A stretch of 64,000 nucleotides of DNA from positions 124,001 through 188,000 of the forward strand of contig CANFLU010000001.1 of assembly GCA_947447975.1 (NCBI GenBank). Reading direction: 5' to 3'. A program made the translations under genes and the position numbers. This DNA comes from Comamonadaceae bacterium (GTDB taxonomy: Bacteria > Pseudomonadota > Gammaproteobacteria > Burkholderiales > Burkholderiaceae_C). The notes below the pieces were generated by a model. The model saw nothing but the letters and a program-made list of their open reading frames with translations, ran no database searches and was not told the DNA's origin. This document shows positions 1 to 8,056 of the stretch, one piece after another (within the stretch, counting starts at the first letter, position 1; each line of letters begins with the position of its first letter).

Positions 1-536
1 CGCAGTCGGTGGCGATACACCGCACACTGATCGAAGGCCTGGACGCGCTGGTCGATGTGTGGTTGGCCGAGACGCAAAGTTCGATTGCCGAAATCCGCGC
101 CGCGCACGAAGCGCTGGGCACCAACACCAAACCCTTGTGGATTTCTTTCACACTCGACGATGAGCCCGAAGGCGATGCCGTTACGCTGCGCTCGGGTGAG
201 TCCGTCGATGCTGCCGTCCGCGAAGCGCTGGCCTTGGGTGCCAAAGCCGTGCTGTTTAATTGCAGCCAGCCCGAGGTGATGGAAGCGGCCGTCGTGGCGG
301 CGCGCAAAGTGATAGGCGACACGGGCGTGGACATCGGCGTGTATGCCAATGCCTTTCCTCCACAATCGAAAAAAGCGACGGCCAATGCCGTCATTCTGGA
401 CATCCGCGCCGACCTGGACCCGCTGTCTTACACCGGCTGGGCGCAGCGCTGGGTGAACCAGGGCGCCACCATGGTGGGGGGCTGTTGCGGCATTTCGCCC
501 GAGCATATTGCCGAGCTATCCCGCACATTTTCTTAA
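1..536 (+). CDS. Homocysteine S-methyltransferase family protein, 3' part
   Basis: The C-terminal part of a zinc-dependent homocysteine S-methyltransferase (MmuM/BHMT/MetH N-terminal family), which moves a methyl group to homocysteine to make methionine. The family's three zinc-ligand cysteines are visible: one in FNCSQPE near residue 85, and the pair in MVGGCCGISPEH near the end. A GTG at 9 could act as a start, but the frame stays open to the left edge and the family's N-terminal half of the barrel is missing, so the gene probably begins outside the window. It ends 12 bp before the downstream thioesterase gene and may be cotranscribed with it. The methyl donor cannot be told from this fragment. 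Confidence 0.85.
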   Translation, partial: QSVAIHRTLIEGLDALVDVWLAETQSSIAEIRAAHEALGTNTKPLWISFTLDDEPEGDAVTLRSGESVDAAVREALALGAKAVLFNCSQPEVMEAAVVAARKVIGDTGVDIGVYANAFPPQSKKATANAVILDIRADLDPLSYTGWAQRWVNQGATMVGGCCGISPEHIAELSRTFS

Positions 537-548
537 AGCGAGCGCTGC

Positions 549-974
549 ATGCGTATTTGGCAAAAACCTATTAGCATTGAGCTGCTCACTGCGGGCACTC
601 GCAAAACAGCGGACGAACACCTGGGCATTGAGTTTGTCGAGGTGGGCGACGACTACATCGTGGGCCGCGTGCCGGTGGATGAACGCACGCGTCAGCCCTA
701 TGGCTTGTTGCACGGCGGCGTGTCGGTAGTACTGGCCGAAACATTGGGCTCCTGCGGCGCGGCTTTTTCTTGCCCCCCGGGCTACCGCGCTGTGGGGCTG
801 GATATCAATGCCAATCATTTGCGTGGCGTATCCTCAGGTTGGGTCACCGGTATTGCGCGTCCGATGCACCGGGGCCGCACGACGCATGTGTGGCAAATTG
901 AGTTGCGCGATGAGGCTGGCAATATGAGCTGCATCTCGCGCATCACGATGGCGATCTTGGCGCCTGCGGGTTAA
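549..974 (+). CDS. PaaI/YbdB-type hotdog-fold thioesterase
   Basis: A 141-residue single-domain hotdog protein, the usual size for PaaI/YbdB/MenI-type acyl-CoA thioesterases. The signature GLLHGGVSVVLAE (around residues 52-64) holds the HGG turn and the catalytic glutamate expected on the central helix. It starts 12 bp after the upstream methyltransferase stop. Enzymes of this kind hydrolyse aryl- or hydroxyaryl-CoA esters in the cytoplasm, often as housekeeping release of trapped CoA. Nothing in the neighbourhood identifies the substrate. Confidence 0.88.
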   Translation: MRIWQKPISIELLTAGTRKTADEHLGIEFVEVGDDYIVGRVPVDERTRQPYGLLHGGVSVVLAETLGSCGAAFSCPPGYRAVGLDINANHLRGVSSGWVTGIARPMHRGRTTHVWQIELRDEAGNMSCISRITMAILAPAG

Positions 975-1063
975 GGCGCGCGCCCTTGCAGTCAAGGGTT
1001 TGTGGGAGTCCCCCTTTGACCTTGCTCCCTGCAAACCACCTCTGGTATGTACCAGAAGGGCTG

Positions 1064-1600
1064 CTAATCCTGGCTCGCGGGTCTCTCCGACGGCATAGTC
1101 CAAGCCAAGACCATTGATGGCATGCAAGCTAACCACATAAAGTAAGAAACAATAGTTTGCGAAAACCCAGTTTCGCTGGTTGGAAGGGGGAGACTAAAAA
1201 TTTCAGAGGCGATCAGTAAATAGGTGAAAACATAAACTACGCAAATACCCCCCATATTGCGATACGCGTCTAAGTAGCCAGCATTGCGTATCGCGATGAG
1301 TCTTTCATCCAATAGTTCGTCCGGCGCATCTGCGACATGGCGAACTGATGCTCTCAATTTGAAATACAGAATCAGCACGCTTGCCAAAGTCGCGATTTCC
1401 AAATAGGAGCGCACTTTCGGCTGCTCAATAAAGACGGATAAAGCCAAGACAATGATGAGGAACGAAATGAACAGAATCAGTATTCTTCTGTTTTTTTGGC
1501 TTCTGAAAACAGAAGGACGGTTATCGGCCAGGCTACGGACAACCTCATCGCGTGTGATGCCCTCTACCCAATAAAAAGTTTTTTCGTTTTTGTCACCCAT
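1064..1600 (-). CDS. Four-helix membrane protein paired with an XRE regulator
   Basis: A 178-residue protein I cannot assign to a named family. It has a charged N-terminal region of about 36 residues, then hydrophobic segments near 37-57, 66-83, 117-134 and 147-168, so it is probably an inner-membrane protein. The open frame extends 19 codons further upstream, but that would overlap the regulator gene. The ATG at 1600 lies one base past the regulator's stop and is the likely start, giving a tightly coupled two-gene operon. The DNA is clearly more AT-rich than its neighbours, which suggests acquisition by transfer. Small XRE-regulator/membrane-protein pairs are widespread; the function of this one is unknown. 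Confidence 0.7.
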   Translation of the reverse strand: MGDKNEKTFYWVEGITRDEVVRSLADNRPSVFRSQKNRRILILFISFLIIVLALSVFIEQPKVRSYLEIATLASVLILYFKLRASVRHVADAPDELLDERLIAIRNAGYLDAYRNMGGICVVYVFTYLLIASEIFSLPLPTSETGFSQTIVSYFMWLACMPSMVLAWTMPSERPASQD

Positions 1601-1601
1601 T

Positions 1602-1835
1602 TCATTTGCCTTTCTTAAAAGGTTTGTTTGAAAACAAACGCTGAACGTCCGTTTCAAATGATTCGGCGATACGAAGTGCCAAAGCCAAACTCGGGCTGTA
1701 TTCGCCGCGCTCTAGATACCCTATGGTTTGATAATGGACACCCACCATTTCCGCCAATTGCTGCCGAGACATCCCGAGCAGTTCACGCTGTTCAGCGATG
1801 CGGTTGTAGACGGGTACTTCTTCGTTTCTGCTCAT
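1602..1835 (-). CDS. Small XRE-family helix-turn-helix regulator
   Basis: A 77-residue Cro/CI-type DNA-binding protein made of one helix-turn-helix domain: IAEQRELLGMSRQQLAEMV, then the recognition-helix region GVHYQTIGYLERGEYSPS. This matches the short YozG-like regulators that usually precede a membrane protein gene, as here. Its start codon lies 4 bp from a near-perfect 34-bp palindrome (1840-1873), the obvious autoregulatory operator. It is translated just ahead of the membrane protein gene, whose start is one base past its stop. No ligand-binding or dimerisation domain is present beyond the HTH. Confidence 0.88.
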   Translation of the reverse strand: MSRNEEVPVYNRIAEQRELLGMSRQQLAEMVGVHYQTIGYLERGEYSPSLALALRIAESFETDVQRLFSNKPFKKGK

Positions 1836-1839
1836 GTCA

Positions 1840-1873
1840 TATAGTATAAATGCTACATAGCATTTATACTATA
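1840..1873. promoter_or_regulatory. 34-bp palindromic operator/promoter of the XRE-membrane protein pair
   Basis: Two perfect 16-bp arms (1840-1855 and 1858-1873) flank a 2-bp centre. Each arm contains the AT-rich run TATAGTATAAATGC or its complement, which includes -10-like hexamers in both directions. The palindrome sits 4 bp upstream of the regulator's ATG. A site this long and symmetric, touching the start of an XRE gene, is best read as an operator overlapping the promoter. A cruciform or terminator role is less likely because no T-tract follows. The operator role is inferred; the symmetry is seen directly. Confidence 0.75.
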
Positions 1874-1903
1874 AATTTCCCGTTTGCCCTGCCGATGTTG
1901 AGG

Positions 1904-3112
1904 TTATGACAATCCGGCGCCATCCAGATACTGCGCCAAAAAGTCCAGATCCTTTTCGCGAACACCCAGACTTTTAAAGTTTGCGTGCCATTGGGCTGTT
2001 TGTTTGGCAATTTCTTGCGCTATCTGCCGGGCTTGCGCATCGGTAAGCCCGAACGCTGGCGCTTCTGACATCGCATTGGTGATGCTTGACTCATGCCCCT
2101 GCGCACCCACGCGCATTTGCTGGTAGCCCAAGCCTTGCGCAGCAGGCAGCACATCGAAGGCGGGGGACAAGGCGTAAAAGCCATCTTCGCCGCGCACCAA
2201 TGCGTGGTTTTTTTCGTGATCGTCGGTGTTGTCGATCAGGATGTTGAACACCATGCGTCTGAAAAGTTCTTGTTGTTGTACCCGGATTTTTTCTGGATGC
2301 GCCAAACGCCGCAAGAGCTGGGCCAACTCCGGGTAGCCTATGGCTTCGCCCGCAGCCCGCAGCGCCACATGGGCTGACTGCACATGAAGGCGTTGGCTAC
2401 CAGCGCGGTCAAAGCGGCGCACCGCCACGGCATAGCCTTGGGGCAAAGGCAGCAAAAGTGTGTCTGCGGTGTGAATGCCACAAAGGCGGGCCAGCTGCAT
2501 GCTCGCGTGCTCTATCAGCGGCGTGTCCAGCTCAGCCCCTTCGGCAAACTTGACCACCCACGACGCGCCATCAATTTGCATCAGCGACTTGGGCCGTGCC
2601 CCGCCCATGGATACGCCGGGTTGCAGCAAGCGGCGCTGCTGCTCGCTGATGGCCTCGCCGGCCATGACACGACGCACGGCTTGGTGCATGTCGGCCAAGC
2701 CTTCAAAGTTGGGTAGGGCTGCACTGTCGGCCGGCACATATGCATCCGCTTGCAGCGATACGCCCAAGGCCCCAAAGCGGTCATCGCCTGCAAAGTACAA
2801 GTACTCCAGCAAAGACAAACGGGCTGGCCGCTGGATCAAACGGATAACGCGTTCGCCCCATTGGTCGGGCCGCGCATCATCTACCGCGCCTGCGGCCGTG
2901 CCCTGCTCGGCGGGCAAGATCAAACCTGCTTGCAGAGGCAAGTCCTCGCTCAAGGCAAAGCCTTGGGTGGATGCGATCCATTCGGGGGCATAGGTCAACC
3001 CCACTTTGCGGCGTTGGTCTTGCAAGCTAACGGTGCCTATGCGCTGCGGTTGGGCAGTATCAGCCAGCCACCACAGCGCCATGCTGTCTTGCGCTTGGTA
3101 AGGGCGGTTCAC
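1904..3112 (-). CDS. hipA: HipA-family serine/threonine kinase toxin
   Basis: A 402-residue HipA-like protein. Family members are kinases that phosphorylate targets such as glutamyl-tRNA synthetase and cause growth arrest. Visible kinase elements are the glycine-rich GGARPKS at about 170-176, the catalytic segment FNILIDNTDDHEKN at 289-302 and the metal-binding FDVLP at 319-323. The N-terminal 120 residues correspond to the HipA coupling domain. The start is a GTG at 3112 that overlaps the antitoxin's stop by 4 bp (GTGA), so the two are translationally coupled. All key residues look intact, so the toxin is probably active. The target is not deducible. Confidence 0.9.
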   Translation of the reverse strand: MNRPYQAQDSMALWWLADTAQPQRIGTVSLQDQRRKVGLTYAPEWIASTQGFALSEDLPLQAGLILPAEQGTAAGAVDDARPDQWGERVIRLIQRPARLSLLEYLYFAGDDRFGALGVSLQADAYVPADSAALPNFEGLADMHQAVRRVMAGEAISEQQRRLLQPGVSMGGARPKSLMQIDGASWVVKFAEGAELDTPLIEHASMQLARLCGIHTADTLLLPLPQGYAVAVRRFDRAGSQRLHVQSAHVALRAAGEAIGYPELAQLLRRLAHPEKIRVQQQELFRRMVFNILIDNTDDHEKNHALVRGEDGFYALSPAFDVLPAAQGLGYQQMRVGAQGHESSITNAMSEAPAFGLTDAQARQIAQEIAKQTAQWHANFKSLGVREKDLDFLAQYLDGAGLS

Positions 3113-3453
3113 GGCGGTACTCCGGGCTTGCGCGATTGGCGGCGCCCACGCTGTCGCACCGCTGCAATGTCCTGTTCTAAAGCGTTGACGTCCTGCACCG
3201 GGGCAGCCACCTCAGGCAATGCGGCGTGGCGCCCCATCAGCCACAAGGCGGTGGCGTAAACGCCCATGCCCACAGAAGGATCGCCTTTTTCCATGCGGAT
3301 GAGCGTGGGTACGGACACCGACATGCGGCTGGCCCAAGCGCGCAGGCTTTCTTTGCGGCGCTGGCGGGCGAGCGCTAGGTTTTCACCCAAATCTGCCAGC
3401 GCTTTGGCGGCAGAAGCAGGGAGTTGATCGGCTGCTAAAGAGGCTTTTGACAT
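3109..3453 (-). CDS. hipB: HipB-like XRE antitoxin
   Basis: A 114-residue protein with a central helix-turn-helix (roughly residues 24-80; core LRAWASRMSVSVPTLIRMEK) and a basic, proline-ended tail. It lies immediately upstream of the HipA kinase with a 4-bp overlap, the normal antitoxin-first order. By family analogy it neutralises HipA and represses the operon. The inverted repeat just upstream of its ATG (3454-3461 and 3480-3487) fits an autoregulatory operator. The tail after the HTH is longer than in E. coli HipB. Confidence 0.85.
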   Translation of the reverse strand: MSKASLAADQLPASAAKALADLGENLALARQRRKESLRAWASRMSVSVPTLIRMEKGDPSVGMGVYATALWLMGRHAALPEVAAPVQDVNALEQDIAAVRQRGRRQSRKPGVPP

Positions 3454-3487
3454 AACACAAACTTTAACATAAAGATATTTTTGTGTT
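3454..3487. promoter_or_regulatory. Inverted repeat upstream of hipB, probable operator
   Basis: The arms AACACAAA (3454-3461) and TTTGTGTT (3480-3487) are perfect complements separated by 18 bp, immediately upstream of the hipB start codon in an AT-rich stretch. Position and symmetry suggest a HipB binding site overlapping the promoter. The hexamer CTTTAA also recurs at 3462 and just after the right arm. Binding is inferred. Confidence 0.5.
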
Positions 3488-3551
3488 GCTTTAAGTTATC
3501 AAATAGTGCGGTGCGTTCCAGCCGCAAGATGGCCCGGGGAGAATGTTTGAT

Positions 3552-4133
3552 TTACCCCCCCTGCTCCCCCCGCGCCAAACGCTCACTTTTCCAATACACA
3601 TCATCCCCCACCGTGCCATCGGTGCGGTAGCGATTCAGCACGCGGGCCAGTACAAACATCAGGTCGGAGAGGCGGTTCAGGTATTGGCGTGGGGCTTCTT
3701 TCAAAGCTTCTTCATTGCCCAGCGCCACCACCGCGCGTTCGGCGCGGCGCGCTACGGTGCGGCAGACATGCGCTAGCGAGGCGGCGCGGTTGCCTGCGGG
3801 CAGGATGAACTCTTGCAGCTTGGGCAAGTGCTCGTTGTGCTGCTCTAAAGCCTGGTCCAAGGCCATCACCGCCTCGGGCTTGAGCAACTCAAAACCGGGG
3901 ATGGACAATTCGCCGCCCAAGTTGAACAACTGGTGTTGTACTTCCACCAAGACGCTGCGCACGCTCTCGGGCATGGCTTCGCACAAGAGCACGCCGATGT
4001 GGCTATTGAGTTCATCGACCTCGCCCATAGCGTGCACGCGCAAGCTGTTTTTGGAAACGCGCGAGTTATCGCCCAGGCCGGTGGTGCCGCCATCGCCGGT
4101 GCGGGTGGCTATTTGTGTCAGGCGTTGTCCCAT
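3552..4133 (-). CDS. Cob(I)alamin adenosyltransferase, PduO type
   Basis: A 193-residue ATP:cob(I)alamin adenosyltransferase, which attaches the 5'-deoxyadenosyl group of ATP to reduced corrinoid to form adenosylcobalamin. Motifs are the N-terminal nucleotide loop TRTGDGGTTGL (residues 11-21), EVDELNSHIG near 38-47, RRAERAVVAL near 128-137 and the C-terminal YLNRLSDLMFVLAR. Length and motif order match the PduO family (also called CobO by some annotations) rather than the CobA/BtuR family. No other cobalamin gene is adjacent, so it may serve salvage or supply of the coenzyme to a mutase. Confidence 0.93.
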   Translation of the reverse strand: MGQRLTQIATRTGDGGTTGLGDNSRVSKNSLRVHAMGEVDELNSHIGVLLCEAMPESVRSVLVEVQHQLFNLGGELSIPGFELLKPEAVMALDQALEQHNEHLPKLQEFILPAGNRAASLAHVCRTVARRAERAVVALGNEEALKEAPRQYLNRLSDLMFVLARVLNRYRTDGTVGDDVYWKSERLARGEQGG

Positions 4134-4249
4134 GGGGTGGTCTTTCGGTGGTTTAGATGCAGTGTTGCTGCAAAGTTTTTTAGGTGTGCGCGCTGCTTGA
4201 TACTGCTAGCACTCGAATAGCCGCAGGCTGCGCGCCCGACTTGGTCGCA

Positions 4250-5041
4250 TCAGTCATGCGCATAGACCAATGGGCTTTGGTAGATCCAGACCATTTTGCC
4301 ATTGGGTGCTTGGTAACTGGCTTTTTCTACCAGGTCGTGCGCCTGAAAATCCAGGCTCACCAAATACGCACCGGGGCGCAATTGCTTGGCTGCTTTGGCC
4401 ACTGCACGCGGCATGCTTTCGGGGCGCTGAAAAGCGTAGACCATGTCGTAGCCGGACCAGTCCGCCTCCCAAATATCGGCACGCCGTATGCGCGCCCAGG
4501 GCAGGCGCAGCGCGCACCACCAGCGCAGCACCACGCTCCACTCCAAACCATAAAACTGCGCTTGCGGATAAGCCAGCCGCAAAGCGCGCAAGCCGTGCCC
4601 CATGCCGCAACCCGCGTCTACCACCTTGGCGCCCACAGGCAGCGGCGCATGCGCGGGCAGCTCCAGCAAAGCCTTGGCCGGTGTGGGAAACAAAGGCGCA
4701 TCCGACCAGGCATTGACCGGGTACACCAGGAGCATGATGGCCAGCGGCAGCAGCCACATCCAACTGGGCAAATCGCCAGGGCCCAGCACTTGCAAACTCA
4801 GCGCAAACGAGATCGGGAAACCACCGGCAATAAACAGCTTGCGCCACCAGCTATTGCCCCACACGCTGAGCAGCACGCCGACCGCTGCCGCAATCACCAA
4901 GGCCCACACCGGCGACCAGCCCTGGGTGTTCAAAAACCGGAACAAGACCCAGCTTGCGCCCCAAGACAAAAGCGCGGGTGCCGGCCAGGGCGGTGCTTTG
5001 CGCCAGCCGCTGGTGGCATGAGGCTCGGGGGTGTCGAACAC
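4250..5041 (-). CDS. Membrane-anchored SAM-dependent methyltransferase
   Basis: A 263-residue protein with two parts. The N-terminal 110 residues carry four hydrophobic segments (about 22-37, 42-62, 69-87 and 92-110). The C-terminal part is a class I methyltransferase with SAM motif I VVDAGCGMGHG at about 139-149, followed by an acidic residue in FYGLEWS. The conserved domain is short and ends shortly after the MVWIYQSP strand. Its membrane fusion suggests a lipid or membrane-protein substrate, but the substrate is unknown. It lies 3 bp downstream of parB on the same strand and may be read through from the partition operon. Confidence 0.8.
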   Translation of the reverse strand: MFDTPEPHATSGWRKAPPWPAPALLSWGASWVLFRFLNTQGWSPVWALVIAAAVGVLLSVWGNSWWRKLFIAGGFPISFALSLQVLGPGDLPSWMWLLPLAIMLLVYPVNAWSDAPLFPTPAKALLELPAHAPLPVGAKVVDAGCGMGHGLRALRLAYPQAQFYGLEWSVVLRWWCALRLPWARIRRADIWEADWSGYDMVYAFQRPESMPRAVAKAAKQLRPGAYLVSLDFQAHDLVEKASYQAPNGKMVWIYQSPLVYAHD

Positions 5042-5044
5042 GGC

Positions 5045-5998
5045 TTATCGCTCCGTGTGCGGGGAGAGGCGCTCTACCAAACCGTTAAGTGCATCGAGCG
5101 AGCCAAACTGGATCACCATCTCGCCCATCTCGTCCATACGGCCATTGCGTTTCACGCGTTTTTTAATGCGAATTTCTACCTCGGACGCCAATGTGTCGGA
5201 CAGCTCTTCTTCCAAGCGTTTCAAATCGCGTGACTTTTCTTTTTTCGGTTTGGCAGACGTCAGTGTGAATTCCGCGCCGAGTTTTTTGGCCAGGCTTTCG
5301 GCTTCGCGCACCGACAGTTTTTTTCCGACGATCTGGTTGGCTGCGGATATTTGCGTGGCTTTGTCCAAGGCCAATAAAGCGCGTGCATGGCCCATGTCTA
5401 GGTCACCGGCCATCAACATGGCTTGCACCGGCTCGGCCAGTTGCAAAAGGCGCATGAGGTTGCTGGCCGCGCTGCGCGAGCGGCCTACGGATTGGGCAGC
5501 GGCTTCGTGCGTGAGGCCAAATTCTTTAATGAGGCGTTGCAAGCCTTGCGCTTCTTCCAGCGGGTTCAGGTCCTCGCGCTGCATGTTTTCAATCAGTGCC
5601 ATGGCGGCGGCGGCCTGGTCCGGCACATTGCGCACCAGCACCGGTACCGCATCCAAACCGGCCAGGCGCGCAGCGCGGAAACGGCGCTCGCCGGCGATGA
5701 TTTCATACAGTGGTTTGGCGCCGCGTGCCGGTTGTACGGCCAGTGCCTGTTCAGCGCTTAGCTGGCGCACCAACAAGGGTTGCATGATGCCCTGGGCCTT
5801 GATGCTTTCGGCCAATTCATACAAGGCGCCCTCGTCCATGTGCGTGCGCGGTTGGTATTGGCCGGCTACCAAATCGTCGAGTGGCAGCGTCACCGGCAGG
5901 GCGTTTTCGTCTGCTGCGCCGGGCGCGCTGTCTTGTACTTTGGGGCCGAGCAAGGCCTCCAGGCCCATGCCTAAACCTTTGAGTTTTTTAGTCGCCAT
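5045..5998 (-). CDS. parB: Chromosome partition protein ParB
   Basis: A 317-residue ParB. It binds parS, spreads as a CTP-dependent clamp and works with ParA to segregate the origin. Seen in order: N-terminal KKLKGLGMGLEALLG (the ParA-contacting peptide), the ParB/Srx CTPase box ending IIAGERRFRAARLAG, the ENMQREDLNPLEEA segment, the HTH LTHEAAAQSVGRSRSAASN and a C-terminal dimerisation region. The frame opens 60 codons earlier, but ATG 5998 gives the family N-terminus and overlaps the upstream hydrolase gene by only 11 bp. Candidate parS sites lie 2-4 kb away at 8.06, 8.32 and 9.48 kb. Confidence 0.96.
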   Translation of the reverse strand: MATKKLKGLGMGLEALLGPKVQDSAPGAADENALPVTLPLDDLVAGQYQPRTHMDEGALYELAESIKAQGIMQPLLVRQLSAEQALAVQPARGAKPLYEIIAGERRFRAARLAGLDAVPVLVRNVPDQAAAAMALIENMQREDLNPLEEAQGLQRLIKEFGLTHEAAAQSVGRSRSAASNLMRLLQLAEPVQAMLMAGDLDMGHARALLALDKATQISAANQIVGKKLSVREAESLAKKLGAEFTLTSAKPKKEKSRDLKRLEEELSDTLASEVEIRIKKRVKRNGRMDEMGEMVIQFGSLDALNGLVERLSPHTER

Positions 5999-6545
5999 GG
6001 CTGTATTCCTTTGTGTCCAACATGTGTATAAGGTGTGCGTGCCCGTCGGGCCAATCGCCCAGGCCCGCGTCCGCGTTGATGTGTCCGGCCATGCCGTAAT
6101 CGATGCAACGTGCGCCCCAGGCTTCGGCCATGGCGCTGGCACGTGCAAAGCTGCAAAACGGGTCGTTCTGGCTGGCAAACAAAACGCTGGGGAAAGGCAG
6201 GGTCTGCATAGTTACCGGTGCCCAACTGGTCAACAAAGGGCGCAGGTTTTCGCGCTCTGCGTCGCCCGGGGCGACCAGCAAAGCGGCGCGCACTTTGGCG
6301 GTGTTACGCGAATGCGCCGCCCAGCTAGCGACCAGCAAACAACCCAGGCTATGCGCCACCAGCACGCAAGGCTGACTCTGGCTGAGTACGGCTTCTTCGA
6401 GCTGCGCCATCCAGTCGCCGCGCAAGGGCCGCATCCACTCGTGTTGCTGCACCCGCGTGTAGCCATAGCGCGCCTCCCAACGGCTTTGCCAATGGTCGGG
6501 GCCCGAGTTTTGCCAACCGGGCAAGAGCAATACCTGTGCGTGCAT
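5988..6545 (-). CDS. RBBP9/YdeN-type alpha/beta hydrolase
   Basis: A 185-residue serine hydrolase of the RBBP9/YdeN family. It shows the N-terminal LLLPGWQNSGPDHWQ, the nucleophile elbow VAHSLGCLL (Ser near residue 65), an acid residue in SQNDPFCS and the catalytic His in AGHINADAGLGDWPDG. The gene sits between parA and parB and overlaps the parB start by 11 bp, so it is translationally linked to the partition operon although nothing in the family suggests a role in segregation. The substrate is unknown. Confidence 0.88.
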   Translation of the reverse strand: MHAQVLLLPGWQNSGPDHWQSRWEARYGYTRVQQHEWMRPLRGDWMAQLEEAVLSQSQPCVLVAHSLGCLLVASWAAHSRNTAKVRAALLVAPGDAERENLRPLLTSWAPVTMQTLPFPSVLFASQNDPFCSFARASAMAEAWGARCIDYGMAGHINADAGLGDWPDGHAHLIHMLDTKEYSHGD

Positions 6546-6551
6546 AGTCGC

Positions 6552-7340
6552 TTATTGCATGGTGGGAATGCGGCGGATCATTTCCTGCGCGAAGGCCACA
6601 AAGGCCTGTGCGCCTTTGGACGCCGGATCAAAAGCCACACCGGGCAAGCCGTAACTCGGTGCTTCGGCCAAGCGCACATTGCGCGGAATCACAGTGTCGA
6701 ACACCTTGTCGCCAAAGTGGGCCTTGAGTTGGTCGCTGACCTGCTGTTGCAAGGTAATGCGCGGATCGAACATCACCCTCAATAAGCCAATGATTTTTAA
6801 ATCGTCATTCAAATTGGCTTTGACTTGCTTGATGGTGTTGACCAGATCGGTCAGCCCTTCCAGGGCGAAATACTCGCATTGCATGGGCACGATCACCCCA
6901 TGGGCGCAGCACAGGCCGTTGAGGGTGAGCATGGACAGCGAGGGCGGGCAGTCGATCAGCACAAAGTCATATTGCGCGTTGACCTCGGCCAAAGCGGCTT
7001 TGAGGCGGCGTTCGCGGCGCTCTAGCTCCACCATCTCCACCTCTGCACCGGCCAATTCGCGGTTAGCGCCCAATATGTCATAGCCACATTTGGCGGCAAT
7101 CAGTTTGTCGCTACGGGTAATCGCCTGGGCCATGGTGGCCGTCTCCAGCAGCACGTCATAGACCGAGAGTTTCAAGGTGCGCTTGTCCACACCGGAGCCC
7201 ATGGTGGCGTTGCCCTGCGGGTCCAGGTCCACCATCAGCACGCGCTGGCCTTGCAGCGCCAGACCGGCAGCCAGATTGACGGTGGTAGTGGTTTTGCCAA
7301 CGCCACCTTTTTGGTTGGCAACACAAAATATTTTGGCCAT
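6552..7340 (-). CDS. parA: Chromosome partition ATPase ParA (Soj)
   Basis: A 262-residue deviant Walker-type ATPase. The P-loop [12 protein letters not shown] lies at residues 8-19, with MVDLDPQGN (Walker A' region) and FVLIDCPPSL (Walker B) further on. It has no N-terminal DNA-binding extension, so it is the chromosomal Soj type. The frame is open 29 codons upstream, but ATG 7340 gives the conserved MAKIFCVANQ start. It forms an operon with the hydrolase and parB, and drives origin movement by cycling on nucleoid DNA. Confidence 0.96.
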   Translation of the reverse strand: MAKIFCVANQKGGVGKTTTTVNLAAGLALQGQRVLMVDLDPQGNATMGSGVDKRTLKLSVYDVLLETATMAQAITRSDKLIAAKCGYDILGANRELAGAEVEMVELERRERRLKAALAEVNAQYDFVLIDCPPSLSMLTLNGLCCAHGVIVPMQCEYFALEGLTDLVNTIKQVKANLNDDLKIIGLLRVMFDPRITLQQQVSDQLKAHFGDKVFDTVIPRNVRLAEAPSYGLPGVAFDPASKGAQAFVAFAQEMIRRIPTMQ

Positions 7341-7398
7341 GGGCTGTCTCAATAAAAGTCGTATGAAAAAGGACGAAGCGCTGTAGCAGCCTAAGCGG

Positions 7399-8013
7399 CT
7401 ATTGCGAGACCACCAACTTGACGCCAAACCCGATCAAGACCACGCCAGCCAGCTTTTCCAGCGCCTGGCTGATCTTGGGGCTGGCGCGCACGCGCTCGGC
7501 AAAGTAGTAGCTCAGCAGCGTGGCCCCCAGACCGTACAAAAAAGTGAGCGCGGCAATCGTCGCGGCCATGAAGCCATAGGTCAGCACGCCCTGCTGATGC
7601 AACGGGTCCACAAACAGCGGGAAGAAGGCCATGTAAAACAAGATGGCTTTGGGATTGAGCAAGGTAATAAAGAATGCCTGGCGCAAAAACTGGCTGGGCC
7701 GAATCTCAATGGGCGACGGCGCGCCAGGTTTGGCAAAAAGCATATAGGCGCCCAGCCAGGCCAGGTAAGCGGCGCCCACCCATTGCACCAGATGAAACGC
7801 TGTCGGGTAATTGCTAAGCAAAGCGGCCACACCAGCCACGGCCATCCACATCAGTACCTGGTCCCCCAGAATGACGCCAAGCGTCGCTGCCAAGCCGCCA
7901 CGGATGCCACCTTTGCTGGTGGAAAGCACCAGCGCCAGATTGCCCGGCCCGGGTATCAGAAGAAATATCAGCACGGCAGCCACAAAAGTGCCGTAATCGG
8001 TGACGCCAAGCAT
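7399..8013 (-). CDS. LysE/RhtB-family amino acid exporter
   Basis: A 204-residue inner-membrane protein with about six hydrophobic segments. It has the family signature LLIPGPGNLALVLSTSKGGIRGG split over residues 19-41, and LLNPKAILFYMAFFPLF near 116-132. Members export amino acids such as homoserine, threonine or lysine; the substrate cannot be told. It lies between rsmG and parA in the same direction, with gaps of 239 bp and 58 bp. Confidence 0.9.
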   Translation of the reverse strand: MLGVTDYGTFVAAVLIFLLIPGPGNLALVLSTSKGGIRGGLAATLGVILGDQVLMWMAVAGVAALLSNYPTAFHLVQWVGAAYLAWLGAYMLFAKPGAPSPIEIRPSQFLRQAFFITLLNPKAILFYMAFFPLFVDPLHQQGVLTYGFMAATIAALTFLYGLGATLLSYYFAERVRASPKISQALEKLAGVVLIGFGVKLVVSQ

Positions 8014-8056
8014 CGCAAACCCTCAGGAAACAAGGAGGCGAGTTTACGTGATCAAT

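Noticed and set aside
4184-5233. 349-codon plus-strand frame over the membrane methyltransferase
   Set aside because: Antisense shadow with shadow-type composition.
5031-6785. 584-codon plus-strand frame across parB and the hydrolase
   Set aside because: It is antisense to well-supported genes and has no family features; long shadow frames are common at this GC.
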